Source: Micromonospora alfalfae (GTDB taxonomy: Bacteria > Actinomycetota > Actinomycetes > Mycobacteriales > Micromonosporaceae). From it: a stretch of DNA of 64,000 nt. The stretch spans positions 124,001 to 188,000 of the forward strand of contig NZ_JAKKFH010000011.1 of assembly GCF_022230925.1 (NCBI RefSeq), in the 5' to 3' direction. This document shows positions 9,005-17,118 of this stretch, piece by piece; position 1 is the first letter of the stretch; each line of letters starts with the position of its first letter. Under the pieces are notes generated by a model, which was given only the letters and a program-made list of their open reading frames with translations, ran no database searches and was not told the DNA's origin. A program made the position numbers and the translations under genes.

Positions 9005-9388
9005 TTACGCCACCGGGGCGGCGGTGTCCGTTCGGGTGCAACCGCTGGCCGGGCTCTCACTGAGCGCGATGACCTCGTCGAGCCGCTTGCGCGCCTGCCG
9101 GAGTTGAGTGATCTGCCGATCGATGCGGTCGCGTTCGGCGCGGAGCATGGCCCGCGACTGCGGGGTGTTGACCTTCGCGTCGACGCAGGGCAGCAGGTCC
9201 AGGATGGTTCGGCTGGCCAGGCCGGCGGCATACAGCATCTGGATCAGGTGCACCCGGTCGATCGCATCGTCGAGGTAGTGGCGCTGGCCGCCACCGCTTC
9301 GTGCGGCAGTCAGCAGGCCCTGCTCCTCGTAGTAGCGCAGGGCTCGTACCGACACCCCGGTTTTTGCGGCGAGTTCCCCGATCCGCAT
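9005..9388 (-). CDS. MerR-family transcriptional regulator
   Basis: 127 residues. The N-terminus MRIGELAAKTGVSVRALRYY is the typical MerR helix-turn-helix, and RYYEEQGLL continues the wing. A dimerisation coiled coil lies at about 75-112. Few cysteines, so not of the metal-binding group; it more likely senses a small organic ligand. It diverges from the SDR remnant at 9505, and MerR-SDR divergent pairs are common in actinomycetes, which suggests its former target has decayed. Confidence 0.88.
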   Translation of the reverse strand: MRIGELAAKTGVSVRALRYYEEQGLLTAARSGGGQRHYLDDAIDRVHLIQMLYAAGLASRTILDLLPCVDAKVNTPQSRAMLRAERDRIDRQITQLRQARKRLDEVIALSESPASGCTRTDTAAPVA

Positions 9389-9504
9389 GGACCCCTCCCC
9401 CGGCCGGTGACGCCAGCCACACAGCCTCTTCCCTCACGTACGCGTCAGGTTTTAGCGTAGCTCGCGTACCGCTCGTTCCCGAACCTGCCCAGAGGCAGGT
9501 AATC

Positions 9505-9643
9505 ATGCGGATCTCCGGTTCCACCGCTCTGGTCACCGGCGCCAACCGCGGCATCGGCCGATACTTCGCCGGACAACTGGTGGAACGCGGAGAGCCTGAC
9601 CAGCGGCATCCGACTGGAACTCGCTGCGGCGACGGCGCGGTGA
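9505..9643 (+). pseudogene. SDR oxidoreductase remnant with internal deletion
   Basis: ATG 9505 begins a good SDR N-terminus: ALVTGANRGIGRYFAGQLVE. At about 9587 similarity jumps to another reading frame that reads ESLTSGIRLELAA and then stops at 9643. That second piece resembles the helix after the SDR active site (commonly ...SLTNGLRVELA...). So roughly the central 120 codons and the whole C-terminus seem lost, leaving two joined fragments. The intact upstream signals face the MerR gene. Confidence 0.65.
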
Positions 9644-9644
9644 C

Positions 9645-10097
9645 TCAGTGGCAGACGCGCCACTCGCCGTCCTCCTTGACCAGCGCCAGCCCTTGGGTGA
9701 GCCTCGCACCGGTGGCCTCCTGGACCGCCTCGACGGTGGCGGTCGCGGTCAGCCGCCCGTTGACGTTGTTGACGTTCACGTTGGTGATCTCGTAACTGCT
9801 GATCTTCAACTGAGCGGCCTGAACCCGGGCGAACTCCTCCTGCGTCATACCGTCGCGCACCCGGTCGCACAGCCGCCCGTACGCGCCCGGGTAGTTGCCG
9901 GCCTGCACGTCGTCGACGAACGCCGTCGCGGCCGCCCCGGCCGGCTCGACGGAGTCCTTGATTGAGCGGTAGAGCCAGAGGCCGACGCAGGTACCGATGA
10001 CGCAGCACACCGCCAGTAGGACGCCGACGACGATCAGGACCGTACGAAGCGTCCGGTTGGGCCTCGGATCGGGAACCATCATCGGCTCGTACGACAT
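9645..10097 (-). CDS. Membrane-anchored DUF4878-like protein
   Basis: 150 residues from ATG 10097. A proline-rich start is followed by one transmembrane segment (about 17-38, VLIVVGVLLAVCCVIGTCVG) and an external domain of about 110 residues. The AFVDDVQAGNYPGAYGRLCD stretch and the C-terminal KEDGEWRVCH end resemble the NTF2-like DUF4878 group, with paired cysteines probably in a disulfide. No catalytic residues are apparent. It lies 57 bp downstream of the L,D-transpeptidase on the same strand. Alternative start at 10124. Confidence 0.7.
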   Translation of the reverse strand: MSYEPMMVPDPRPNRTLRTVLIVVGVLLAVCCVIGTCVGLWLYRSIKDSVEPAGAAATAFVDDVQAGNYPGAYGRLCDRVRDGMTQEEFARVQAAQLKISSYEITNVNVNNVNGRLTATATVEAVQEATGARLTQGLALVKEDGEWRVCH

Positions 10098-10154
10098 GGC
10101 CCGGAGGGTAGGGCTGCCGGGCAAGCGGCGAGAGCCCGCCGGGTGCCCGGTGGT

Positions 10155-11423
10155 TCACCCTCCGGAGGCGGACGACCCCGGCGCCGGCACGCCACCGGCG
10201 ACCGCACGCGCCGGCGGCGCCGGGGCCCGGGCCGGTCGCAGATCCGCGGGTACGGGCAGCGCGCTGCCCTTGACGAACTGGCCCCAACTGGTGTTCCAGG
10301 CCGTCCAGCCGTTGCCCGGCTGGAGCCGAACCTCGGTGCCGGTGAAGGTGACCAGGTCACCGACCTGGGTGACGCCCATCAACCAGTCGGCGTTGGCCGC
10401 CGAGATGTTCGTGCAGCCGTGCGAGACGTTGCGGTGTCCCTGATCCGACACCGACCAGGGTGCCCCGTGGATGAACTCGCCGCCCCAGGTGAGCCGTTGC
10501 GCGTCCTTGACGTTCACCACGTAGCCACCATTCGGCTCGCCCCGCGTGTCGAACGTGGTGTTCTGGTGCTTCTCCATGATCACCATCTTGCCGCTGGACG
10601 TGGGCGTGCTGCGCTTGCCGAGGCTGACCGGGATCCTGCGGATCAGCTTGCCGTCGCGCAGCACGCGCATCTGCTTGGTGGCGTTGTCGACTTCGAGCGC
10701 CACCTGCCGTCCGATCCGGGAGGTCGCGGTGCGGTCGGCGTCGCCGACGTGGTCCTCGCCGATCGGCAGGCCCTCCAGGCCGGCCCGGACACTGATGGTT
10801 GTGCCGGGCCGCCAGAAGTCGGGAGCCCGGTAGTAGACCTGGCTGCCGTCGTCCACCCAGGACCAGGCGCCCGGTTGGGCCGGTGTCGTGGTGACGAACA
10901 ACCGACGCTGCACGTCGGCGCGGGCTGCCCTGGCGATGGGCGGATCGAAGCCGATGGTCACCGGCATGGCAGTGCCGTACGTCTGCTCGTCGGCGAAGTA
11001 CAGGGTGCTGGTCACCTGCGGCTTCGTCGACGCCGCCGCGGTGGTGAAGGTGGTGGTGCGGGTGGTGGTCCGCCCGGAGTCGGCGGTGGCGGTCACCGCC
11101 GCGGTGTAGGTGCGCTGCGGCCGCAACGGAGCGGTCGGCACCCAGGCCGAGCCGTCCTCGCGCGGCTCCGCCCGGACCAGCGTGCCTGTGTCGTCGACGA
11201 TGCGCACGGCGGTGATCTTTCCGCCCGTGACGAGCGGAACCACCTCGGCGCTGAGCGGCACGTTCCGGGAGAGATCGGCGGGCGTGAGGGTCAGTTCGGG
11301 CGATGGCACCACCCGCTCGGCGGGACGCACGGCGGCCTTCCGCTCGGTGGTGCACCCACCGAGAACCAGCGGTGTCGCCGCGACGGTCACCGCAACGAGC
11401 GCCATGCGCCTTCGTAAACTCAT
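10155..11423 (-). CDS. L,D-transpeptidase lipoprotein (YkuD domain with Ig-like domains)
   Basis: 422 residues. The lipobox GGC (about residue 24) predicts a membrane-anchored lipoprotein. Two Ig-like domains (about 45-250) precede the YkuD catalytic domain, the same order as mycobacterial LdtMt2/LppS. The catalytic block HGAPWS...GHRNVSHGCTNIS contains the conserved SHGC-N motif with its Cys nucleophile. It forms 3-3 cross-links in peptidoglycan or attaches proteins to it. Start ATG 11423 with GGGGACG upstream. Probably expressed together with the following DUF4878-like gene. Confidence 0.93.
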   Translation of the reverse strand: MSLRRRMALVAVTVAATPLVLGGCTTERKAAVRPAERVVPSPELTLTPADLSRNVPLSAEVVPLVTGGKITAVRIVDDTGTLVRAEPREDGSAWVPTAPLRPQRTYTAAVTATADSGRTTTRTTTFTTAAASTKPQVTSTLYFADEQTYGTAMPVTIGFDPPIARAARADVQRRLFVTTTPAQPGAWSWVDDGSQVYYRAPDFWRPGTTISVRAGLEGLPIGEDHVGDADRTATSRIGRQVALEVDNATKQMRVLRDGKLIRRIPVSLGKRSTPTSSGKMVIMEKHQNTTFDTRGEPNGGYVVNVKDAQRLTWGGEFIHGAPWSVSDQGHRNVSHGCTNISAANADWLMGVTQVGDLVTFTGTEVRLQPGNGWTAWNTSWGQFVKGSALPVPADLRPARAPAPPARAVAGGVPAPGSSASGG

Positions 11424-11620
11424 CGAACGTCCCCCGGCTTTCGCGTGTTCCGTGGCGGCAATTCTCTCCGCGTCGGCGGCGCCCTGCGCTGTTTCCGGAA
11501 ATCACGCAACGAAGGTGGGAACGTTCGGGCGCGGCACGCGGTCGGGGTCCGTCGGTTGCGCTTCCCTTTCGTGATCCTCGGGGCATCGAAGCGTGATGCC
11601 GCCGTGGAATGCTGGCCGAC

Positions 11621-12145
11621 ATGCGCAGAAGACGACGTCAATGGATTCTGCTACCGCTGCCCCTCCTCCTCCTGACCGCCTGCTCGCCAGCGGAGCAGCC
11701 GATTGTCGCTCTCGCCGTGCAGGACGGCCGGCCGGTCGGCGTGCTGCTGACCTGCTACGACCGTGACGCCAATATCCGCGTGTTCGAGAACGGCCATCAG
11801 GATGACCCGGGCAAACGGTCCCTGATCAGGTGGAGCATCGGCGGCCCGCCCGCGAGCGAGGTCGTGGAGGTCACCCTGTTGGGCCAGCCGCCGGAGGGCT
11901 GGGAGGTCGCCGACTCTGTCGACAGCCCTGGGACCGAGGTGGACGTCGAGCTGCTCACCGAATTTCGGGCCGGGGTCACCTACACCCTCGACGGGTCAAG
12001 CCGCCGCGAGGCCCTCTCGGTGGACTTCACCCTCGCGGACCTGCCACGGATCGGCCCGGACCAGGTGTTGGTGCCGCGCGGAAGCAACTCGACGAAGGTC
12101 GTGTCGCGGGAGACCTTCCTGCGCAAGGCACGCGACCGCTGCTGA
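11621..12145 (+). CDS. Hypothetical lipoprotein
   Basis: 174 residues. MRRRRRQ followed by a leucine-rich core and LTAC makes a clear lipoprotein signal. The mature part has mixed acidic and beta-type sequence, including VLLTCYDRDANIRV, without a family I recognise. The start may also be the ATG at 11609, twelve bases earlier. It diverges from the L,D-transpeptidase gene across a gap of about 200 bp that must hold promoters for both. An envelope role is only suggested by location. Confidence 0.7.
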   Translation: MRRRRRQWILLPLPLLLLTACSPAEQPIVALAVQDGRPVGVLLTCYDRDANIRVFENGHQDDPGKRSLIRWSIGGPPASEVVEVTLLGQPPEGWEVADSVDSPGTEVDVELLTEFRAGVTYTLDGSSRREALSVDFTLADLPRIGPDQVLVPRGSNSTKVVSRETFLRKARDRC

Positions 12146-12368
12146 GCCGACACGGCCGACCACTCAAGAAAGCAGAGTGGTGCCGCAGCCGCCGATTACG
12201 GTTTTTGGAGATAAATCAAGGAATTGAGATTGAGTCGACATCCGGCGGCTCCGCAGAGCTGACCAGGCAATCGCTGAGCGCTATTTAAGGGAGAATTAAT
12301 CGTTCCAATGGGAAACGAGCAGGGGGCCGACTCGTATTCTTCGTGCTCGGAAGAAAGGTGCTCCCCCG

Positions 12369-13499
12369 TTGATTAATCTCCGATCCACCCCTCGACACCG
12401 TCGTTCCGTCACCGCCCTGCTGCTGCTGAGCGTGGCGCTCGCCGGCGGATGCAAGGAGGCGCCGCGCACCCCCGGCGCTTCCGGCCCGTCCAGCGACACC
12501 GGCATCGGCTCGCCCGGCCCGGCCGCGCCGACCGCCCCGGGCGACCCGTCGGCCACGCCGAGCGCCCCGGGCACCTCGGCCACCCCGTCGGCGCCGGGCA
12601 AGCCCGGAACGCCGGCGACCAGCGCCGCCCCGCCCACCGCATCCGGCGGCTGGATCACCATCGACGCCGCCGCGCAGGCCGCCGCGACGAAGGCGTTCTT
12701 CGCGCGCAAACCCAAGCCGGTGACCGGCAACCCCGTCAAGGTGCCCGAATTCAACGTCGGCTGTACGACCAGCCACCACAACAGCGACGATCCGATCGTG
12801 CTGCCGAAGCTGGTGGGCGGCTCACACAACCACACGTTCTGGGGCAACAGGTCGACCGACGCCAACTCGACAGCCGAATCGCTGCGGGCGTCCAAGGCGA
12901 CCACCTGCAACTCGCCGGACGACCAGTCCGCCTACTGGGTGCCGACGATGTACCAGAACGGCAAGGTCGTGGACCCGAAGGAGGTGACCGTCTACTACGG
13001 TTCCCGCCTGAAGGACCCGAGCAGGACGCAGCCCTTCCCGTTCGGCCTGCGAATGATCACCGGTAACGCCAAGAACCAGGTCGACACCCCGGACAAGCAG
13101 GGCAACCACTTCTGGTGCGCCGGCGTCGGCGGCGAGATCGGCCGCAGCGCCGACAAGACGTTCCCGATCTGCGCCAAGACCGCGAACATCGTCCGACAGC
13201 TCACCTTCCCGGACTGCTGGGACGGCAAGCACCTGGACAGCCCCGACCACAAGGCGCACATGGCGAACGGGGACCACACCGGGGCGTGCCCCAAGAGCCA
13301 CCCGGTGCCCGTCCCGTCGGTGTCCTTCGTGATCTCGTACCCGTTGAGCGCGAACACGGACGGCATCACCCTCGCGTCCGGCACCTCGTTCTCGATGCAC
13401 GCGGACTTCTTCAACGCGTGGAAGGACGAGGCGCTCGCCGCCCGGGTGCGCAACTGCCTCGACCAGGGCGTCAAGTGCAACTCGGCCGGCAACTTCTAG
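12369..13499 (+). CDS. DUF1996 domain secreted lipoprotein
   Basis: 376 residues starting with TTG at 12369, with AAGAAAGG upstream. Signal peptide with lipobox AGGC (about 27), then a Pro/Ala/Ser-rich linker (32-95), then the DUF1996 domain. Hallmarks are VGCTTSHHNSDDPIV, GGSHNHTFWGN, YWVPTMY and FPDCWDGKHLDSPDHKAHM, with many conserved His and Cys. DUF1996 is known from secreted fungal and actinobacterial proteins, with no settled activity. The untranslated leader (12150-12368) is visibly A+T-richer than its surroundings. Confidence 0.88.
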   Translation: MINLRSTPRHRRSVTALLLLSVALAGGCKEAPRTPGASGPSSDTGIGSPGPAAPTAPGDPSATPSAPGTSATPSAPGKPGTPATSAAPPTASGGWITIDAAAQAAATKAFFARKPKPVTGNPVKVPEFNVGCTTSHHNSDDPIVLPKLVGGSHNHTFWGNRSTDANSTAESLRASKATTCNSPDDQSAYWVPTMYQNGKVVDPKEVTVYYGSRLKDPSRTQPFPFGLRMITGNAKNQVDTPDKQGNHFWCAGVGGEIGRSADKTFPICAKTANIVRQLTFPDCWDGKHLDSPDHKAHMANGDHTGACPKSHPVPVPSVSFVISYPLSANTDGITLASGTSFSMHADFFNAWKDEALAARVRNCLDQGVKCNSAGNF

Positions 13500-13518
13500 A
13501 GCGGTCGGTCGATGTGAG

Positions 13519-13544
13519 CTGGCCCGCGGATCGTCGCGGGCCAG
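13519..13544. terminator. Hairpin terminator after the DUF1996 gene
   Basis: Perfect 10-bp stem, 13519-13528 with 13535-13544, loop of 6 bases, starting 20 bases after the stop codon. Confidence 0.7.
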
Positions 13545-13557
13545 TGATCGAGACGTA

Positions 13558-13615
13558 GCGAGGTCTCCGGTGGACGGCTCAGCCACCGGGCGGAATTGAA
13601 GACCGGAGACCTCGC
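13558..13615. repeat. 14-bp inverted repeat with a competing inner hairpin
   Basis: Arms 13558-13571 and 13602-13615 are perfect complements (GCGAGGTCTCCGGT and its reverse). Inside, CCGGTGG and CCACCGG can pair in an alternative hairpin that uses part of the left arm, so two structures exclude each other. It lies between the DUF1996 terminator and the end of the minus-strand mini-gene operon; it may be that operon's terminator. Confidence 0.6.
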
Positions 13616-13633
13616 CTAGTCGGCGACCTGGCA

Positions 13634-13807
13634 TCAGACGAGGCGCTGCATCCGCACCTTCGGGTGCACGTTTCTCAGGTGGCCGTGCTTGTGTTGGCGG
13701 ACCTGCTCGTCCCAGACGTCCTGGTCGTAGTCCGGGTCCGGCGGGATCCACTTGTGCGAGCCGTCGCTGTAGTGGAACTTCTCGTCACCCACCTGCAGGA
13801 TGCTCAC
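13634..13807 (-). CDS. Small protein D of a four-gene mini-operon
   Basis: 57 residues from GTG 13807, which overlaps the TGA of the upstream gene (GTGA). The sequence begins VSILQVGDEKFHYSDGSHKW and continues with an acidic Asp/Tyr segment, then a basic, His-rich end (HKHGHLRNVHPKVRMQRLV). I recognise no family. The evidence that it is a gene is the coupled overlap and the normal actinomycete codon pattern. It is the last gene of the group. Confidence 0.6.
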   Translation of the reverse strand: MSILQVGDEKFHYSDGSHKWIPPDPDYDQDVWDEQVRQHKHGHLRNVHPKVRMQRLV

Positions 13808-14022
13808 CGGAGCCAGCCGAGGAAGCGTCTGTGCAGCGCACCCGCCGGCACCCAGGTCAGGTCCTCCGAGGCCCGCACCAGCTGGGCACCCAGGTAAATG
13901 GCCAGGGAGATCGGAGCGTCATCGAACTCGGCGCGTAGCTCGCGCTGCCGCGTGCGGCAGGGCCAGGGCGCATCGCAGCCACCGCAGCTCCAGATCGGCA
14001 GCACCGGGCCGTGCGTGGTCAT
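13804..14022 (-). CDS. Small Cys-rich protein C of a four-gene mini-operon
   Basis: 72 residues from ATG 14022, overlapping the upstream stop by 4 bases. WSCGGCDAPWPCRTRQRELR has CX2C-X5-C, a knuckle-like arrangement followed by an Arg-rich helix. The rest (SLAIYLGAQLVRASEDL...GALHRRFLGWLR) is a compact helical domain. Similar small proteins are widespread in Micromonosporaceae next to XRE regulators and are sometimes mislabelled flavin reductase; that is recollection. Possibly metal-binding or nucleic-acid-binding. Confidence 0.7.
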   Translation of the reverse strand: MTTHGPVLPIWSCGGCDAPWPCRTRQRELRAEFDDAPISLAIYLGAQLVRASEDLTWVPAGALHRRFLGWLR

Positions 14023-14198
14023 GCGCGGTCTCCGAGCAGCGCCGCCGTCATCGACCTCGCCTGCCGGCTGTTCGCTGAGTCCACCTGCCAGCATGGGTAC
14101 GGCGTGAGCCGCGACCACCACGTCCAGCAGCCGTTGCACAGGCCATTTTTGCCCAGCAGATGCGCGACCAGGATCCATTGCTCCGCTTCGCTGCTCAC
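14019..14198 (-). CDS. Small Cys-rich protein B of a four-gene mini-operon
   Basis: 59 residues from GTG 14198, which overlaps the TGA of the gene before it; a GAGGAGGAG ribosome site precedes the start. The sequence VSSEAEQWILVAHLLGKNG is followed by LCNGCWTWWSRLTPYPCWQV, giving CX2C and a third Cys in a Trp-rich core. No known family. Its stop overlaps the next ATG (ATGA). Confidence 0.65.
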   Translation of the reverse strand: MSSEAEQWILVAHLLGKNGLCNGCWTWWSRLTPYPCWQVDSANSRQARSMTAALLGDRA

Positions 14199-14401
14199 TG
14201 CTCCTCCTCGGCGGGCCAGTGCGTCCGCTTGATGGGGATGCGGTGTCGGCTGCGACAGGGCAGCTCCGCCCCGCAGCGGCAGGTCCACCTCCACTTCGGC
14301 CACGACCAAGCCGGTCGGTGTCGCCGTGCCAGGGTCATCGCGACGGCGATCAGGTACTGGTCGTAGGTCACTCGTCGCCATGGTGGTGTCCTGTCTCGCA
14401 T
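14195..14401 (-). CDS. Small Cys-rich protein A, first gene of a four-gene mini-operon
   Basis: 68 residues from ATG 14401. Tyr and basic residues (TYDQYLIAVAMTLARRHRPAW) lead to WTCRCGAELPCRSRHRIP, a CXC-X4-C arrangement within a strongly basic region. The frame is open further upstream to 14632, but that part overlaps the divergent XRE promoter and reads as non-coding. Its stop overlaps the GTG of gene B. It is transcribed away from the XRE/HD pair, so the 203-bp gap 14402-14604 must hold both promoters. Confidence 0.62.
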   Translation of the reverse strand: MRDRTPPWRRVTYDQYLIAVAMTLARRHRPAWSWPKWRWTCRCGAELPCRSRHRIPIKRTHWPAEEEQ

Positions 14402-14604
14402 CGCTGGCTCCCTCCACCGGGCAGCAGTCCATGGCCGAGCCCGAAACGACGGGACCGGATCTGGAACGTTCGGTAACTGCGACGCTACGATCACGACGAC
14501 GACGGTTGGACTCACCCGCAGTACACGTGAGCAGGCCAGATGGGCTGCCGCAGCTTTGGTTTCACGGCGGAACGTCGACCACGGGTCAACGTTGGGGGTG
14601 ACGG

Positions 14605-15732
14605 ATGACAGGTCGCGGACGATCAGCACCACATCGCGGCGCGGTGACCGGCTACCTGTTCAAGCTGATCCGGGAATCGATCCCGCTCACGCAGGAGCAG
14701 CTTGCCGTCGACCTGGACGTCGATCGCGTGACAGTGCAAAGCTGGGAATCCGGACGCCGGCCATTCACCGCGGTACCGCTAGGGCAGGCGATCGCCGTCC
14801 GACGCCGGCTCGGACGGCTCGGCGCAAACACACTCCTGCTCGCAGCACTCGACGACGCCGCCGAGGCCGATCTCATCCTCGCCGCCGTCCTCAACGAACA
14901 GGTGGACCGCTGCGACCTCGCCGAACATCCGCTGGGCTGGTCCGTGCTCACCCACCGTCTGACCGACTTGATCCTCTGGGCCGTCCTCGGGCAGACACCG
15001 ACCTTCGCCAGAGGGCTACCCACCGCCCATCCGCGGCGGGGTCCAGTCGCCTCCGGGCCGACCCTGCCCGCCGACGAACAACGTGCATTCTTCGCTCACC
15101 TTCACGTCCTCGCCGATCGCGCCGCAGCCGGACGGCACCGGAACGTGCTGCTGCACCGGCAAGCCTGCTTCCTTGCCGGCATGGACCCCACCAAGGCAGC
15201 AGCAGGTTGGCTCACCCAGACCACCGCCCGAGCACACCGCACGACCACCTTTCGCACCTGGTCACCGCTGTGGCCCGACGCCCGTTCCGTCGTCACGTCC
15301 ATCGCCAACCAGGGCGACCCGGAACCGTTACGAGACTTCATCGCTCGCGCACACCCCGACGACGCCTGCGAGCGTGCGGCCCTCAACTACTCGGCCTACT
15401 GGGTGGGCGAGATCCCATACCGCCACCGCGACGACTTCTTCATGCCCGAAGCGCTCGCTGACTGGCATGGCTCAATCCTTCTTCGGCACCTGGTCCACCG
15501 CCTCGATCCAGGGCATCCCTTCGTCGACCTCAACATCCACAACGTCTGGGCTCTGCTGGCCGCACGACGCGGTCTCGCTCTCGACAACCCCGCCGCGACT
15601 CGGGCGCTCCTCGACCGCAGTGTCCCGCTCCTGGACAGTGACCGGATCTCCGCGCAGTCGCGGCAGGAACTAACCTCTATCGTCTACCGCCTGCGGGCGG
15701 ACGGACTCACCGGCACAGGGACGGGCAGATGA
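14605..15732 (+). CDS. XRE-family helix-turn-helix regulator with long C-terminal domain
   Basis: 375 residues. The HTH lies at about 15-65, with TQEQLAVDLDVDRVTVQSWE as its core, followed by SGRRP as in phage-repressor-type folds. The remaining 300 residues are helical and resemble the ligand or TPR-like sensory part of actinomycete XRE proteins, with no enzymatic motif. GGGGGTGACGG precedes ATG 14605. It overlaps the HD-domain gene by 4 bases, so the two are translated together, and it diverges from the mini-gene operon, its most likely target. Confidence 0.85.
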   Translation: MTGRGRSAPHRGAVTGYLFKLIRESIPLTQEQLAVDLDVDRVTVQSWESGRRPFTAVPLGQAIAVRRRLGRLGANTLLLAALDDAAEADLILAAVLNEQVDRCDLAEHPLGWSVLTHRLTDLILWAVLGQTPTFARGLPTAHPRRGPVASGPTLPADEQRAFFAHLHVLADRAAAGRHRNVLLHRQACFLAGMDPTKAAAGWLTQTTARAHRTTTFRTWSPLWPDARSVVTSIANQGDPEPLRDFIARAHPDDACERAALNYSAYWVGEIPYRHRDDFFMPEALADWHGSILLRHLVHRLDPGHPFVDLNIHNVWALLAARRGLALDNPAATRALLDRSVPLLDSDRISAQSRQELTSIVYRLRADGLTGTGTGR

Positions 15733-16307
15733 CCGACGATCACGACGCCGCCGGAGCGATGAACTTCATCTTCGAAGCCGGCGTCCTCAAACGCGCCGCC
15801 CGGACCGGCTGGTGGTTCGCCGGCGTCAAGCAACCCGAGTCCATCGCCGAGCACTCCTTCCGAACGGCACTCATCGGAATGATGCTCGCCGCCATGGAGG
15901 GCGCCGACCCAGCCCGAGTGTCGATGCTCTGCACCCTGCACGACACCCAGGAAACCCGAATCACCGACATCCCACACATCGCCAAGCGCTACCTCACCGC
16001 CGTACCCAACACCGCCGTCACCGCCGACCAGGTCGCCACCTGTCCCCCAGCAGTCGCCGACGTCATCACCGCCGCCGTCGCCGAATACGAAGCCGGCGAG
16101 ACACCAGAAGCCGTCGTCGCCCGCGACGCCGACAAACTGGAGTGCCTCGTCCAAGCCGTCGAATACCGCCACCAAGGCATCGACAACGTCCAGCGCTGGA
16201 TCGACAGCTCACGAGCCGCCCTGAAAACCGCCAGCGCCCACCGCCTTGCCGACGCCGCCCTCACCGGACAACCACTCGCCTGGCTCACACCCCCGCCGCA
16301 GCAGTAA
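15729..16307 (+). CDS. HD-domain phosphohydrolase, YfbR/5'-deoxynucleotidase-like
   Basis: 192 residues. The metal-binding pattern of the HD superfamily is complete: His in AEHSF, HD in CTLHDTQETR, and Asp in ARDADKLE. Length and order fit the HD_3/YfbR group, which dephosphorylates deoxynucleoside monophosphates. ATG 15729 overlaps the stop of the XRE gene (ATGA). A nucleotide-pool or nucleotide-signal role next to a regulator is plausible. Confidence 0.85.
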   Translation: MTDDHDAAGAMNFIFEAGVLKRAARTGWWFAGVKQPESIAEHSFRTALIGMMLAAMEGADPARVSMLCTLHDTQETRITDIPHIAKRYLTAVPNTAVTADQVATCPPAVADVITAAVAEYEAGETPEAVVARDADKLECLVQAVEYRHQGIDNVQRWIDSSRAALKTASAHRLADAALTGQPLAWLTPPPQQ

Positions 16308-16571
16308 GCGCTCAACACTTGGCGTTGTATTGATCAGCGGCAGGGACGCACCCGACCAAATCGGGCTGTCTGTCTTGTGAGCTGCCGTTACGCTTGGCAT
16401 TGATGGTCACCGTTGGGCGTCGCGGGTTCCCCTCTGACGGCATGGAAACGGCATGATCTTGGGCTCAGCCGGGGCCCGCGACGGTCCGGACGGCCCCAGG
16501 GGCGGCCCGATAAGGTGTCGGCTTTAGTCGGTCCTGTTTACTGACGCCAGCACATACGTTACTGATCGCAC

Positions 16572-16958
16572 ATGAAGATCCTTCGACGGTACTGGGGCCT
16601 TTTCGCGTTGGCTTTGCTGCTTACCGCCTGGTGGACGACCCAGGTGGGCCCTGGAGTGTTGTACCTACTGTCGGGTGCGGTCGTGCTCTGGTCGCTCTTC
16701 CAAGCGCCTGCCTGGTGTGGAGCCGCGACCCGAAGCCGCGGTGGCTTCTGCCGGAACAACTCGCGAGGGCTGCTGCTCGGCTGCCATCTCCGTGAGCATC
16801 GGTGGCAGAAGTTCAAGATGCTGTTCTACTCCAGCCGGTGGGCGGCCTTCAGCCGAGGCACATGGGCCACTCCCAGCGCCAAGCTCGCCACAGTGTCGGG
16901 CTTGATCGGAAGCGTGTCCGCCATAGCGACTGGCATCAAGGATTTCGCGTTGAGTTGA
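16572..16958 (+). CDS. Hypothetical small membrane protein
   Basis: 128 residues. Two hydrophobic helices lie at about 8-24 and 28-46 (YWGLFALALLLTAWWTT and VLYLLSGAVVLWSLF). A Cys/Arg-rich loop follows (CGAATRSRGGFCRNNSRGLL), and a weaker hydrophobic C-terminus (LIGSVSAIATGIKDFAL). No family recognised. No good ribosome site before ATG 16572, so the gene call is moderate. Base composition is lower in G+C than the flanking core genes, and it sits at the edge of the accessory patch. Confidence 0.55.
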   Translation: MKILRRYWGLFALALLLTAWWTTQVGPGVLYLLSGAVVLWSLFQAPAWCGAATRSRGGFCRNNSRGLLLGCHLREHRWQKFKMLFYSSRWAAFSRGTWATPSAKLATVSGLIGSVSAIATGIKDFALS

Positions 16959-17118
16959 GCGGAACTTAGACGGATTCTCGCCTGACCTGCTGCGGCCTGG
17001 TCGACGCGCGCGTCACGCTCACTCCTCGACTCACGTCGTTGATGGCTGGTTGCCGACGTTTCACGCTGCATTGTGCCCCCGCGTGTACTCAGCCAAGCGG
17101 GCCAGGCTGCCAACTAGG

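Noticed and set aside
14402..14632. Longer N-terminus for the first mini-gene
   Set aside because: It would run through the divergent XRE promoter and start codon; the sequence there shows no codon bias.
16380..16460. tRNA-like look of CGCGGGTTCCCCTC
   Set aside because: No matching acceptor stem, anticodon arm or D arm can be drawn around it.
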